A stretch of DNA of 64,000 nucleotides from an uncultured Oceanospirillales bacterium. Lineage in GTDB: Bacteria; Pseudomonadota; Gammaproteobacteria; Xanthomonadales; SZUA-36. The number at the start of each line of letters is the position of its first letter. Position 1 is the stretch's first letter. The stretch spans positions 1 through 64,000 of the forward strand of contig CAJXKA010000004.1 in assembly GCA_913055655.1 (NCBI GenBank), in the 5' to 3' direction. The translations under genes were made by a program, and so were the position numbers. Of this stretch, positions 34,604 through 44,958 are shown one piece after another. The notes under the pieces were generated by a model. It was not told where the DNA came from. It was given only the letters and a program-made list of their open reading frames with translations, and did no database searches.

Positions 34604-34983
34604 ATGCGTACCTACCTGACACGACCATTTGTTCGTTGGGCGAAACAGTCGCGACTTTCCAACGAAGCCATCCTGGTGGCCGTCATGGAAATTGAATCTG
34701 GACAGATTGATGCTGATCTTGGGCAAGGCCTACTGAAAAACGCATCGCAAGGCCGGGTCAGGGAAAACGAGGAGGGTACCGGACGATTGTTGCCCGTGGT
34801 CAGCATCGAGTATTTTTCTTGCACGGTTTTTCGAAGAACGCCCATGGAAATATCCGGCCAGATGAACTGAAACTACTTAAAGTTTACGCGCGTTACTTGC
34901 TGGCAAAATCAAACCGGGAACTGCGAATTGCAGAAGATGCCGGTGAACTGGAAAGGCTTTACTTCAGTGAAAAACGACATTAA
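34604..34983 (+). pseudogene. HigB/RelE-type toxin, disrupted by a one-base frameshift
   Basis: The first frame begins MRTYLTRPFVRWAKQ and runs to DADLGQGLLK, the known start of a RelE/HigB-like toxin family, then goes out of register at the A-tract 34736-34740 and would stop at 34870. Reading one base back from that tract restores the family sequence: KRIARPGQGKRGGYRTIV, then VFFLHGFSKN, to a TAA at 34981. One missing A in a run of six explains it. The repaired protein would be 126 residues. Either the toxin is inactivated, or the base call is wrong in a homopolymer. The GAAAAAC context is not a strong slippery heptamer. The antitoxin frame starts 17 bp before this stop. Confidence 0.85.
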
Positions 34984-35272
34984 ATCGAACATTCTGGACT
35001 CTGCAAACGGTCTCTACCGCGCAGGTGCCATGGACCGGAAAACGCTTCGGGAGCTAGAACAGCTTTGCATCCCCAGCGCCGAGCCGATGAACGCCAAAGA
35101 AATCAAAAAACTCCGTTTGCGCTGCAAAACCAGCCAGGCCATATTCGCTGCCTATCTGAATACCAGCGTGTCTACGGTGCAGAAGTGGGAACAAGGCCAA
35201 AAGCAACCCGGAGGCGCTGCACTCAGACTGCTGAATATCATCGACCAAAAAGGGCTCGACTCGATTCTTTAA
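34967..35272 (+). CDS. XRE-family antitoxin (HigA-like)
   Basis: A 101-residue helix-turn-helix antitoxin. N-terminal ANGLYRAGAMDRKTLRELEQ and DNA-binding part SQAIFAAYLNTSVSTVQKWE followed by QGQKQPGGAALRLLN are typical of antitoxins partnered with this RelE/HigB toxin group. I chose the GTG at 34967, which overlaps the toxin 3' end and matches the family N-terminus; an open frame from 34928 is also possible. The intact antitoxin next to a broken toxin may persist as an orphan regulator. Confidence 0.85.
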   Translation: MKNDIKSNILDSANGLYRAGAMDRKTLRELEQLCIPSAEPMNAKEIKKLRLRCKTSQAIFAAYLNTSVSTVQKWEQGQKQPGGAALRLLNIIDQKGLDSIL

Positions 35273-35315
35273 GTCTTTAAGCCGTTGCGTATAGTTTTAG
35301 GGAGCAGTTAGCAGA

Positions 35316-35558
35316 CTAGCGAACTTTCGCCTGGTTCGCCCTCGTGTATTCATCCAGCAAACGCCGAATCATCTTTTGGTATGAGGCGCCACGCTTTTTA
35401 GCCTCGCGCTTGAAAAAATCTACGCTGGACCGGCTAAGGGCAATCGTCACTTTCACGGACTCCTCCTTGAACGCAAGCGCCTCTGGCGGCGGCAGTGTGT
35501 CCGCCACGATCTCGACTTCGCCAATCGGCTCATCGGTGTAAACGATTTTCCTGCTCAT
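35316..35558 (-). CDS. Ribbon-helix-helix antitoxin-like protein (BrnA/CopG type)
   Basis: An 80-residue protein: an N-terminal acidic strand (YTDEPIGEVEIVADTLPPPE), then ESVKVTIALSRSSVDFFKRE, which is the RHH strand-helix, and YQKMIRRLLDEY. Proteins of this form are usually antitoxins of a type II toxin. No toxin frame is intact beside it. The frame stays open upstream to 35633 but that stretch overlaps a palindrome and is probably not translated, or is a remnant of a partner gene; its peptide slightly recalls a BrnT fragment, which I regard as weak. Confidence 0.7.
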   Translation of the reverse strand: MSRKIVYTDEPIGEVEIVADTLPPPEALAFKEESVKVTIALSRSSVDFFKREAKKRGASYQKMIRRLLDEYTRANQAKVR

Positions 35559-35616
35559 AAATACGCTTGCCCTTTCGTCAATTGCTTGTTCTAAAGACAA
35601 GGCATTATCTCGAATA

Positions 35617-35630
35617 TGTATTTTAATACA
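35617..35630. promoter_or_regulatory. Palindrome TGTAT-TTTA-ATACA, likely RHH operator
   Basis: A perfect 5-bp-arm palindrome, 59 bp upstream of the RHH gene start in a very AT-rich spacer, the position expected for autoregulation by a ribbon-helix-helix protein. Confidence 0.45.
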
Positions 35631-35689
35631 CATTTTTATATGTACGAAATACTCGCCTACTGGTGTAGGAGAACCGCGCGGCGTGCGTT

Positions 35690-36484
35690 TTAGCTGCCGA
35701 ACACCCGCTCCGGTAACGCATAGTCGTATTCCAGCGTCAGCGGCGCGTGGTCCGAGAACCGCTCATCCTTGTAGATATCGACTGCGGTGACTTTCTCCGC
35801 CAGCGCCGGCGTGGTGACGTGGTAGTCGATGCGCCACCCGGTGTTGTTGGCCCAGGCCTGGCCGCGGTTGGACCACCAGGTGTATTGCTCTTCGCGCGGG
35901 TCGAACTGGCGGAAGGCGTCGGCCAGGCCGACGTCGCCGAAGATTTCGTCCATCCAGGCGCGCTCTTCGGGCAGGAAGCCGGAATTTTTGAGGTTGCCGC
36001 GCCAGTTCTTGATGTCGATTTTCTTGTGGGCGATGTTCCAATCGCCACAGATGATCCAGTCGCGGCCGCTGGCGGCCCATTCGGCCAGTTTCGGCTTGAT
36101 CCAGTCCATGCACGCATATTTCACGTCCTGGCGAACGTCGCTGCTGGAACCGGACGGGAAATACAGCGACACCACGGACAGGTCGCCGAAGTCGGCCTGC
36201 AGCCAGCGGCCTTCGGAGTCCATCGTGTCCCAGCCGACGCCGTAGTGCACGCGGTCGGGCTGGTGTTTGGCGTAAATGGCGGTGCCGCTGTAGCCGGGTT
36301 TCAGGGCGTCGTGGTAGTAGCAGTGGTAACCCGGCGGGAAGAACTCGCGGTCCTTCAGCTGGTGGTGCTGGGCCTTGGTTTCCTGGATGCAGACAATGTC
36401 GGCGTCCTGTTTGGCCATCCAGGGGAAAAAGCCCTTGCGGGCGGCGGCGCGGATGCCGTTGGCGTTGAGCGAGATGATTTTCAT
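35690..36484 (-). CDS. xthA: Exodeoxyribonuclease III
   Basis: A Mg-dependent 3'-5' exonuclease and AP endonuclease of base-excision repair. The 264-residue protein has intact catalytic residues: Asn in [11 protein letters not shown], Glu in [10 protein letters not shown], Tyr in SLYFPSG, Asp and Asn in CGDWNIAH, and Asp-His in [11 protein letters not shown]. It is divergent from pyrE, the same place where Pseudomonas encodes Crc, a catalytically inactive member of this family that acts with Hfq. Here the active site is preserved, so nuclease function is expected. The ATG at 36484 gives the family N-terminus. Confidence 0.95.
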   Translation of the reverse strand: MKIISLNANGIRAAARKGFFPWMAKQDADIVCIQETKAQHHQLKDREFFPPGYHCYYHDALKPGYSGTAIYAKHQPDRVHYGVGWDTMDSEGRWLQADFGDLSVVSLYFPSGSSSDVRQDVKYACMDWIKPKLAEWAASGRDWIICGDWNIAHKKIDIKNWRGNLKNSGFLPEERAWMDEIFGDVGLADAFRQFDPREEQYTWWSNRGQAWANNTGWRIDYHVTTPALAEKVTAVDIYKDERFSDHAPLTLEYDYALPERVFGS

Positions 36485-36492
36485 GGGCGGGG

Positions 36493-36530
36493 AGCATACC
36501 AGCACCGCGGCGTGGTCGCCGTGGTATCCT
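36493..36530. promoter_or_regulatory. Back-to-back candidate -10 elements for xthA and pyrE
   Basis: TGGTATGCT on the minus strand (TATGCT at 36493-36498) and TGGTATCCT on the plus strand (TATCCT at 36525-36530) are both extended -10 forms facing outward. The minus one lies 8 bp from the xthA ATG, so xthA would have an almost leaderless transcript. Confidence 0.35.
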
Positions 36531-36555
36531 GCGCGCGTTGATCCGGGGGCGGAGA

Positions 36556-37206
36556 ATGCAGGCACACAAACGCAGATTTTTCGAGCTGGCGCTGGCCAAG
36601 GGCAACCTGCGCTTTGGCGAGTTTACGCTGAAATCCGGGCGCGTCAGCCCTTACTTTTTCAATGCCGGCGGGTTCGATGACGGCGCTTCGCTGGCCGCAT
36701 TGGCCGAGTGCTACGCCGATGCGCTGGTGGCTTCCGGTGTGAAATTCGACATGCTGTTTGGCCCTGCCTACAAGGGCATCCCACTGGCGGCCGCCCTGGC
36801 CATCGCCTTCCACCAGCGCCACGGGCGCGACCTGCCCTGGGCCTATAACCGCAAAGAGGCCAAGGACCATGGCGAAGGCGGCACACTGGTCGGCGCGCCG
36901 ATGGCCGGCAAGGTGCTGATTGTCGATGACGTGATCTCGGCCGGGACTTCCGTGCGCGAATCCGTGGAATGGATTCGCCAGGCGGGTGCCGAGCCGGCTG
37001 GTGTCGCCATCGCGCTGGACCGGCAAGAGCGCGGCAAAGGCAGATTGTCCGCCGCCATGGAGGTCGAGCGCGATTTCGGTATCCCGGTGGTGGCCATTGC
37101 CGGGCTCGACGACCTGGTCGAGTACCTGGGCGATGGTGCGGGTGAACATATCGACATCGCCGCCATCGGGCGGTATCGTGAACGCTATGGTGTTCAAGGG
37201 GAATAG
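36556..37206 (+). CDS. pyrE: Orotate phosphoribosyltransferase
   Basis: PyrE adds ribose-5-phosphate from PRPP to orotate, giving OMP in pyrimidine synthesis. The 216-residue protein has the [14 protein letters not shown] loop, [24 protein letters not shown] and the PRPP motif [21 protein letters not shown] precedes the ATG. Together with pyrB and pyrF the window holds three dispersed pyrimidine genes. The next gene begins one base after its stop. Confidence 0.98.
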   Translation: MQAHKRRFFELALAKGNLRFGEFTLKSGRVSPYFFNAGGFDDGASLAALAECYADALVASGVKFDMLFGPAYKGIPLAAALAIAFHQRHGRDLPWAYNRKEAKDHGEGGTLVGAPMAGKVLIVDDVISAGTSVRESVEWIRQAGAEPAGVAIALDRQERGKGRLSAAMEVERDFGIPVVAIAGLDDLVEYLGDGAGEHIDIAAIGRYRERYGVQGE

Positions 37207-37207
37207 G

Positions 37208-37852
37208 ATGTTCCGCCGAATTCAGGCCGGCCTGGTCGCCGGGCTGGTGATTACGCCGTGTTTGCTTGCCGCGCCGGCCCTGGCGCAGAACGTCTACCGC
37301 TGGACCGACGACGATGGCAAGGTGCACTACACGCCTTCGCTGCCGGCCGACCGGGCCGACAAACCCTATGATGTCCTTTCCGCCGACGGCGTGGTGATCG
37401 AGCGCGTCACCGAACCGGAGCGCACCGAGCCGCCGCCGGTGGATCCCAAGAACAAGGAACCCATCCCGCTCTACACCGAGCAGGAGCGCAAGCAGATTTC
37501 CGAGCGCCTGTTGTTGCTTCGTTACCGTAACGAGGGCCAGATCGAGGAAGCCATGGAGCTGGAACTCGGCCAGCTGAAATATGATTTCCACCTGCTGGAC
37601 AGCGAGTACGCCAGCATGACCAAGACCCTGCAGCAGCAGGTGCACGCTGCCGCCAACCGGCAACGCGCCGGGCTGGAAATCGATGCATCGCAGCTGGAAC
37701 AGATCGACGCGCTGCGCGGGCGCATGGCCGAAAACCGTGGCCGCGTCGCGGAACTGGAGCAACGCCAGGACGCCATCCGCGACCAGTTTTCCCGGGAGCT
37801 CGAACGTTTCCGGGAGATCAGTGAGCGGAACCGGCCGCAGCCGACTGGCTGA
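37208..37852 (+). CDS. DUF4124 domain-containing periplasmic protein
   Basis: A 214-residue exported protein. The signal peptide (LVAGLVITPCLLAAPALA) is followed directly by the DUF4124 motif NVYRWTDDDGKVHYTPSLP. Thereafter it is charged and mostly alpha-helical, with coiled-coil character from about residue 85 to the end (QERKQISERLLLLRYRNEG, LEQRQDAIRDQF). Function is unknown. It starts one base after pyrE, a pairing also seen in relatives. Confidence 0.85.
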   Translation: MFRRIQAGLVAGLVITPCLLAAPALAQNVYRWTDDDGKVHYTPSLPADRADKPYDVLSADGVVIERVTEPERTEPPPVDPKNKEPIPLYTEQERKQISERLLLLRYRNEGQIEEAMELELGQLKYDFHLLDSEYASMTKTLQQQVHAAANRQRAGLEIDASQLEQIDALRGRMAENRGRVAELEQRQDAIRDQFSRELERFREISERNRPQPTG

Positions 37853-37866
37853 AGCGGTCACTCTCC

Positions 37867-38586
37867 ATGTACACGCTTTGCCCCCACTGCAAGACCGTGC
37901 ACCCGCTGACCGCGGCCCTGCTGGCCCAGGCAGGTGGCTGGATGCAGTGTGGCGACTGCGACAAGCGGTTCAATGCGCTGGATGCGCTCTACGACGACTT
38001 CCCGGATGCCAACTCAAAGCCGGCACCGACCGCCAGCGGCTGGTCGCCGCCGTCCCTGGGCAGCCGCAGTGAAAGCAGCGCGGCCACGCCGGCGTTCCTG
38101 GAACCGGAAACAAAATCCCGCGTTCACTGGGCCTGGAAAGTCGCGGTGCCACTGCTGCTGGTTGTCACGGCCGCCAACGCGGCCTGGACCTTCCGCGACC
38201 GGCTGCCGCGTGACGGCGCCATCGCGCAGTTCCTGGAGCGCCACGGTGTCGAGGGTTTCGAGCCTGAACCGGCCTTCCACGACCCGGGACGGATTCACCT
38301 GGTCACCCGCGACATCCACCCGCACCCCACGCGTAACGGCGTGCTGGTGTTGAGCGCCACCTTCGTCAACCTGGCCGGCGAATCGCAGCCCTATCCCGTG
38401 CTGTCCATCGCCCTGATGGACGTCGACAACCGGCCGCTGGTGGCCCGGGAGTTTGAGCCGGAGGAGTACCTTGCAAGCGGCTGGGATCCGGATGAACGCC
38501 TGCAGCCCGACCAGCATGTGCCCATCCTGCTGGAGTTCGCCGACCCGGGCGAGAAGGCCGTTGGTTTCGAGCTGGATTTTCTCTGA
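37867..38586 (+). CDS. Zinc-ribbon DUF3426 membrane protein
   Basis: A 239-residue protein with an N-terminal MJ0042-type zinc ribbon, CPHCKTVHPL then MQCGDCDKRFNALDAL, a polar linker, one membrane segment (WKVAVPLLLVVTAANAAW, about residues 83-100) and a beta-rich DUF3426 domain. In Pseudomonas it lies upstream of dusB-fis-purH; here it overlaps fis directly (TGATG), so dusB is missing from this position. Confidence 0.85.
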   Translation: MYTLCPHCKTVHPLTAALLAQAGGWMQCGDCDKRFNALDALYDDFPDANSKPAPTASGWSPPSLGSRSESSAATPAFLEPETKSRVHWAWKVAVPLLLVVTAANAAWTFRDRLPRDGAIAQFLERHGVEGFEPEPAFHDPGRIHLVTRDIHPHPTRNGVLVLSATFVNLAGESQPYPVLSIALMDVDNRPLVAREFEPEEYLASGWDPDERLQPDQHVPILLEFADPGEKAVGFELDFL

Positions 38587-38831
38587 TGGCGAAGAAAAGC
38601 AAGCCGCTCAGGGTTCACGTCAAGAAAACCATCCGTCGTTACCTGAAGGACATGGGCTGCACCGAACCGGAGAATCTCTACCAGTCACTGATGGCCCAGG
38701 TCGAGCCGCCGCTGATCGAGGAAACGCTGCGTTTCACGGGCGGCAACCAGTCCCGCGCGGCCAAGATCCTGGGCATCACCCGCAATACCCTGCGTGAACG
38801 CATCCAGCGTTACCAGATCTCGGTCAGCTAG
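38586..38831 (+). CDS. fis: DNA-binding protein Fis
   Basis: Fis is a nucleoid-associated protein bending DNA at rRNA promoters and recombination sites. The 81-residue protein lacks part of the N-terminal beta arm of the 98-residue E. coli protein but keeps the dimer helices (YQSLMAQVEPPLIEETL) and the C-terminal HTH, GGNQSRAAKILGITRNTLRE. It is translationally coupled to the DUF3426 gene and upstream of purH. Confidence 0.95.
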   Translation: MAKKSKPLRVHVKKTIRRYLKDMGCTEPENLYQSLMAQVEPPLIEETLRFTGGNQSRAAKILGITRNTLRERIQRYQISVS

Positions 38832-38869
38832 GACCGGCCAGTACTATCCGGCCCCGGACCAAACAATCG

Positions 38870-38875
38870 TATAAT
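38870..38875 (+). promoter_or_regulatory. Candidate -10 for purH-purD
   Basis: A perfect TATAAT 57 bp before the purH ATG, in the 100-bp gap after fis. No good -35 is present at the normal distance and no PUR-box-like palindrome was seen. Confidence 0.4.
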
Positions 38876-38931
38876 TGCGGTTTGTCCCGGGCGCGCCCGG
38901 ACCCTTCGAACACCGGACCTTAAACAAGACG

Positions 38932-40506
<1,575 letters not shown>

Positions 40507-40516
40507 GGGGGCGCGC

Positions 40517-41836
40517 ATGAATATCCTGGTGATCGGCAGTGGCGGGCGCGAACACGCACTGGCCTGGGCAGCGGCGAAATCGCCGCTGGTGGAGACCGTC
40601 TACGTCGCGCCCGGCAACGCCGGCACGGCGCTGGAACCCGGACTGGAGAACGTTGCGATTGGCGTCAGTGATCACAACGCGCTGGTCACGTTTGCCCGCG
40701 ACAATGACGTTGGCCTGACCATCGTCGGTCCGGAAGACCCGCTGGCGAACGGCGTGGTGGATACCTTCAGGGCCGCCGGCCTGGCCTGTTTCGGTCCTTC
40801 GGCCGCAGCCGCGCAACTGGAAGGCTCCAAGGCCTTCGCCAAGGACTTCATGACCCGTCATGGCATCCCGACGGCGGCCTACGGTGAGTTCACCGATATC
40901 GACGAGGCCATCGCCTTCATCCGCGAACGCGGCGCGCCGATCGTGGTCAAGGCCGACGGCCTGGCCGCCGGCAAGGGCGTCATCCTGGCCGATACCGAGG
41001 CCGAAGCCGAGGCGGCCGTGCGCGACATGCTGGCCGGTAACGCCTTTGGCGACGCCGGGCACCGTGTCGTCATCGAGCAATTCCTGGAGGGCGAAGAGGC
41101 CAGTTTTATCGTCATGGCGGACGGCGAGCACGTGCTGCCGCTGGCCACCAGCCAGGACCACAAGGCCGCACACGAGGGCGACACCGGCCCCAACACCGGC
41201 GGCATGGGTGCCTATTCGCCTGCACCGGTCATTGATGCCGCCGTGGCGCCGGCCATGTACCAGCGCGCCATGGACGAGGTCATCATGCCCACCATCCATG
41301 GCATGGCCGCCGATGGCGCCCCGTTCACCGGGTTCCTGTACGCCGGGTTGATGATTTCGCCCGCGGGCGAGCCCAAAGTGCTGGAGTTCAACGTTCGCTT
41401 CGGCGACCCGGAAACGCAACCGGTGCTCATGCGCCTGCGCTCGGACCTGGTCGGGCTGTGCCAGGCGGCCTGCGAAGGCCGGCTGGACGAAGTGACCGCC
41501 GAGTGGGACCCCCGCCCGGCGCTGGGCGTGGTCGTCGCCGCGAAAGGCTACCCGGGCGGCTACCCGAAAGGCGACGCCATCGCGGGACTGGACAGCGACT
41601 TCGGCGCCGATGTGAAAGTGTTCCATGCCGGTACCGCGCTCAAAGACGACAGCGTGGTCACCGCCGGTGGCCGCGTGCTGTGCGTGACCGCGCTGGGTGA
41701 CAGCGTCGGCTCAGCCCAGCAGGCCGCCTACGCCGCCCGGGCGAAAATCAGCTGGGACGGCGCCTGGAGCCGCGGCGATATCGGCCACCGCGCCATCGCC
41801 CGCGAAAACGCCACCACGACAACGGAGAATGGCTGA
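40517..41836 (+). CDS. purD: Phosphoribosylamine-glycine ligase
   Basis: PurD makes GAR from phosphoribosylamine, glycine and ATP. The 439-residue ATP-grasp enzyme starts [17 protein letters not shown] and shows [48 protein letters not shown], and [15 protein letters not shown]. The final 10-15 residues (Thr-rich) extend past the usual end. It is in the purH operon. Confidence 0.98.
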   Translation: MNILVIGSGGREHALAWAAAKSPLVETVYVAPGNAGTALEPGLENVAIGVSDHNALVTFARDNDVGLTIVGPEDPLANGVVDTFRAAGLACFGPSAAAAQLEGSKAFAKDFMTRHGIPTAAYGEFTDIDEAIAFIRERGAPIVVKADGLAAGKGVILADTEAEAEAAVRDMLAGNAFGDAGHRVVIEQFLEGEEASFIVMADGEHVLPLATSQDHKAAHEGDTGPNTGGMGAYSPAPVIDAAVAPAMYQRAMDEVIMPTIHGMAADGAPFTGFLYAGLMISPAGEPKVLEFNVRFGDPETQPVLMRLRSDLVGLCQAACEGRLDEVTAEWDPRPALGVVVAAKGYPGGYPKGDAIAGLDSDFGADVKVFHAGTALKDDSVVTAGGRVLCVTALGDSVGSAQQAAYAARAKISWDGAWSRGDIGHRAIARENATTTTENG

Positions 41837-41839
41837 ACC

Positions 41840-44020
41840 GTGGATGTCTCGCACATCCTGGACGGCCTGAACGAGGCCCAGCGCGAGGCCGTCACCAGCA
41901 CGGCGCCCCACAACCTGGTGCTGGCCGGCGCCGGCAGTGGCAAGACCCGCGTCCTGATCCACCGGCTGGCCTGGCTGATCCAGGTCGAGCATGTCTCGCC
42001 GCTGGGCATCCTGGCCGTCACGTTCACCAACAAGGCCGCCGGCGAGATGCGCGAACGCGCGCAGGACCTGCTGGAAGTCTCCACGCGACCGTTGTGGATC
42101 GGCACCTTCCACGGCATCGCCCATCGGCTGTTGCGCATGCACTGGCGCGAGGCCGGCCTGCCCGAGCACTTCCAGATCCTGGACGCCGAAGACCAGCAGC
42201 GCCTGGTCAAGCGCCTGATGCGCGACGAGGGCATGGACGAGAACCAGTGGCCGGCCCGCCAGGCGCAGTGGTTCATCAACCAGCGCAAGGATGAAGGCCA
42301 GCGCCCCGGCGACATCGAAACCGAGGGCCACCCGCTGACGGCCGGCTGGACACAGATCTACCAGGTCTACCAGGACTACTGCGACCGCGCCGGCCTCGTG
42401 GATTTCGCCGAACTGCTGCTGCGCGCGCACGAACTCTGGCTCAACGACGCCGACCTGCTGAAGCACTACCGCGGCCGCCTGCGCCATATCCTGGTGGACG
42501 AGTTCCAGGACACCAACACCATCCAGTACGCCTGGATCCGCATGCTGGCCGGCGACACCGGGCAGACCTTCGTGGTCGGCGACGACGACCAGTCCATCTA
42601 CGGCTGGCGCGGTGCGCGGGTCGAAAACGTCGGCGCCTACACGCGCGACTTTCCCGACGTGAAAACCGTGCGCCTGGAGCAGAACTACCGCTCCACCGGC
42701 AATATCCTGTCCGCCGCCAACGGCCTGATCGCGCACAACGAGTCGCGCCTGGGCAAGAACCTCTGGACCGACGACGAGGAAGGGGCCCCGATCCGGGTCT
42801 ACGCCGCGTTCAACGAGCAGGAAGAAGCCCGTTTCGTGGTCAGCCAGGTCGAGCAGTGGATGGCCGAAGGCCGACGCGCCAGCGAGGCCGCGATTGTCTA
42901 TCGCACCTCGGCGCAATCACGGCTGTTCGAAGAGTTCCTGATGCGCCAGTCGGTGCCCTACCGGGTCTACGGCGGCCTGCGGTTCTTCGAACGCGCCGAG
43001 ATCAAGGATGCCCTGGCTTACCTGCGCCTGGTGCAGAACCCGAACGACGATGCCGCGCTGGAGCGTGTCATCAATACACCCAACCGCGGTATCGGCCAGA
43101 AAACGGTCGAGACCCTGCGCGCGCAGTCACGCGAGACCGGGCTGCCGATGTGGCAGGCGGCCTCACTGGCGCTGGAACAGGGCGTGCTGGCCGGGCGCGC
43201 CCGCACCACCGTCGCCGGGTTCATGGCACTGGTGAACGACATGCGTGAACGGCTGGGCGACTGGACCATGGGCAACCAGGTGCAGGGCGTGATCGACATG
43301 AGCGACCTGGCCAGCCACTACGAGAAGGAATCGCGCGAGAAAATGGAGTCGCGCATGGAGAACCTGCGCGAACTGGTCAATGCCGCCGACGCCTTCGTCA
43401 TCCCCGCCGACGATGAAGACGCGGGCATGACGCCCCTGCAGTCCTTCCTGAGCCGCGCGGCGCTGGAAGCCGGCGAAACCCAGGGCGAGGAGTGGGACGA
43501 CTGCGTCCAGCTGATGACGCTGCACTCGGCGAAGGGCCTGGAGTTCCCGCTGGTCTTTATCGCCGGCATGGAAGACGGCATGTTCCCGCACCAGCGCTCG
43601 GTGACCGAATCGGGCGGCAAGCTCGAAGAAGAACGCCGGCTTTGCTACGTGGGCATGACGCGCGCCATGGAACAGCTGTACCTGACCTACGCCGAGGTCC
43701 GGCGGATGTTCGGCTCGGAGTCCTACAACCGGCCATCGCGTTTCCTGAACGAGATACCGGAACAACACCTGCAGGAGGTTCGCCCGCGGGCGCAGGTCTC
43801 GCGGCCCTGGGTCTCGGCAAAACCTGCCAGGGCACCGATCGCCGGCCATGACGATGGCATGCCCTTCAAGCACGGCGAGCGCGTCAGGCATGGAAAATTT
43901 GGCGAAGGCACCGTCGTGACCTTCGAAGGCCATGGCGACGCCGCCCGTGTGCAGGTGAATTTCCAGCATGCCGGCACGAAGTGGCTGGTGCTGGCCTACG
44001 CCAACCTGGAAAGCCTGTAA
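41840..44020 (+). CDS. uvrD: DNA helicase II UvrD
   Basis: A superfamily 1A 3'-5' helicase of nucleotide-excision and mismatch repair. The 726-residue protein has Walker A AGAGSGKTRVL, LAVTFTNKAAGEMRER, IGTFHGIAHRLLR, Walker B ILVDEFQDTN, VGDDDQSIYGWRGA, LEQNYRSTGNIL, VQLMTLHSAKGLEF and RLCYVGMTRAM, and a C-terminal Tudor-like part (GERVRHGKFGEGTVV). UvrD rather than Rep is favoured by this tail. It starts with GTG three bases after purD. Confidence 0.97.
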   Translation: MDVSHILDGLNEAQREAVTSTAPHNLVLAGAGSGKTRVLIHRLAWLIQVEHVSPLGILAVTFTNKAAGEMRERAQDLLEVSTRPLWIGTFHGIAHRLLRMHWREAGLPEHFQILDAEDQQRLVKRLMRDEGMDENQWPARQAQWFINQRKDEGQRPGDIETEGHPLTAGWTQIYQVYQDYCDRAGLVDFAELLLRAHELWLNDADLLKHYRGRLRHILVDEFQDTNTIQYAWIRMLAGDTGQTFVVGDDDQSIYGWRGARVENVGAYTRDFPDVKTVRLEQNYRSTGNILSAANGLIAHNESRLGKNLWTDDEEGAPIRVYAAFNEQEEARFVVSQVEQWMAEGRRASEAAIVYRTSAQSRLFEEFLMRQSVPYRVYGGLRFFERAEIKDALAYLRLVQNPNDDAALERVINTPNRGIGQKTVETLRAQSRETGLPMWQAASLALEQGVLAGRARTTVAGFMALVNDMRERLGDWTMGNQVQGVIDMSDLASHYEKESREKMESRMENLRELVNAADAFVIPADDEDAGMTPLQSFLSRAALEAGETQGEEWDDCVQLMTLHSAKGLEFPLVFIAGMEDGMFPHQRSVTESGGKLEEERRLCYVGMTRAMEQLYLTYAEVRRMFGSESYNRPSRFLNEIPEQHLQEVRPRAQVSRPWVSAKPARAPIAGHDDGMPFKHGERVRHGKFGEGTVVTFEGHGDAARVQVNFQHAGTKWLVLAYANLESL

Positions 44021-44022
44021 GC

Positions 44023-44940
44023 GTGAGCACCGCGACGCAACCCGGTGACCGCGCCGCCACGACCGACCCGGCGCCGACCTCGCCTTGCGAACAAGTCCGT
44101 ATCGAACTGCCATGGGGATCACTGGCCGCCCTCGCCCACCGCGTGGATGGCGGGCAAAAGGTGCTTTGCCTGCATGGCTGGATGGACAACGCGGCCTCGT
44201 TCCTGCCCCTGGCAACGCAATGGTGCACCACGGACGCCCCCGACCTGGTGGCGCTGGACAATGCCGGCCACGGTCAGTCAGACCACCGCCCCCTTGCCAG
44301 CCGTTACTACTTTGCCGATTACCTGTTCGACATCGATGCAGCGCTCGACGCGCTCGGATGGGAATCCTGCGTCATCGTCGGCCACTCCATGGGGGCCGCC
44401 CTTGGCGCCGCGATGGCCGCCGCAGCGCCGGAACGGGTCGAAAAACTGGTCATGCTGGACGGCCTGGGCCTGGTGACTGAAGCGCCGGGAAAGGCCGCCG
44501 AGCGGCTTCGCAATGCCATGCGGGCCACGCGCAAGAACCGCGAACACCGACGACGTTTCCAGCACATCGAAGACGCCGCCGCCATCCGCCAGGTGAATAT
44601 GCCGATGAGCGACGGCGCCGCGATGCAGCTTGCCGATCGCGCGCTCGAGCGCACTGATAACGGCTGGCGCTGGCGAACCGACCCGCGCGCCATGTGGCCG
44701 TCGCCGATGTTCATGACCGAGCCCCAGTCAGACGCCATCCTGGCCGCCATTGAATGCCCGGTGCTGGCCGTCTACACCCCGGTCATGGAAAGCTGGCTGG
44801 GTGCGGATCGTGTCGCGGCGCGAATGGCCCAGGTTCGCCACCTCGAATCCCGACGACTGGACGGCGGTCACCATGTGCACATGGATGACCCGGAGCCGGT
44901 GACCAACGCCATCAGGGCTTTCCTGGGAAAGGAAACCTGA
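44023..44940 (+). CDS. Alpha/beta fold hydrolase
   Basis: A 305-residue serine hydrolase-type protein: the oxyanion region LCLHGWMDNAASF, nucleophile elbow VGHSMGAALG, DNAGHGQSDHRPL and C-terminal LDGGHHVHMDDPEPV supplying the catalytic His. The HGWMDNA motif links it to the serine-hydrolase-like (SERHL) group. The substrate is unknown. The start is a GTG, two bases after uvrD; pyrF follows in the same direction. Confidence 0.88.
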   Translation: MSTATQPGDRAATTDPAPTSPCEQVRIELPWGSLAALAHRVDGGQKVLCLHGWMDNAASFLPLATQWCTTDAPDLVALDNAGHGQSDHRPLASRYYFADYLFDIDAALDALGWESCVIVGHSMGAALGAAMAAAAPERVEKLVMLDGLGLVTEAPGKAAERLRNAMRATRKNREHRRRFQHIEDAAAIRQVNMPMSDGAAMQLADRALERTDNGWRWRTDPRAMWPSPMFMTEPQSDAILAAIECPVLAVYTPVMESWLGADRVAARMAQVRHLESRRLDGGHHVHMDDPEPVTNAIRAFLGKET

Positions 44941-44958
44941 ACAGACAGGAACGACATC

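Noticed and set aside
34733..34745. Programmed -1 frameshift in the toxin gene
   Set aside because: The site reads G-AAA-AAC rather than A-AAA-AAC or A-AAA-AAG, with no clear stimulatory stem just downstream; a lost A is simpler.
35559..35690. Intact BrnT toxin upstream of the RHH gene
   Set aside because: The open stretch is too short and matches only a few residues loosely; it also overlaps the palindromic promoter region.
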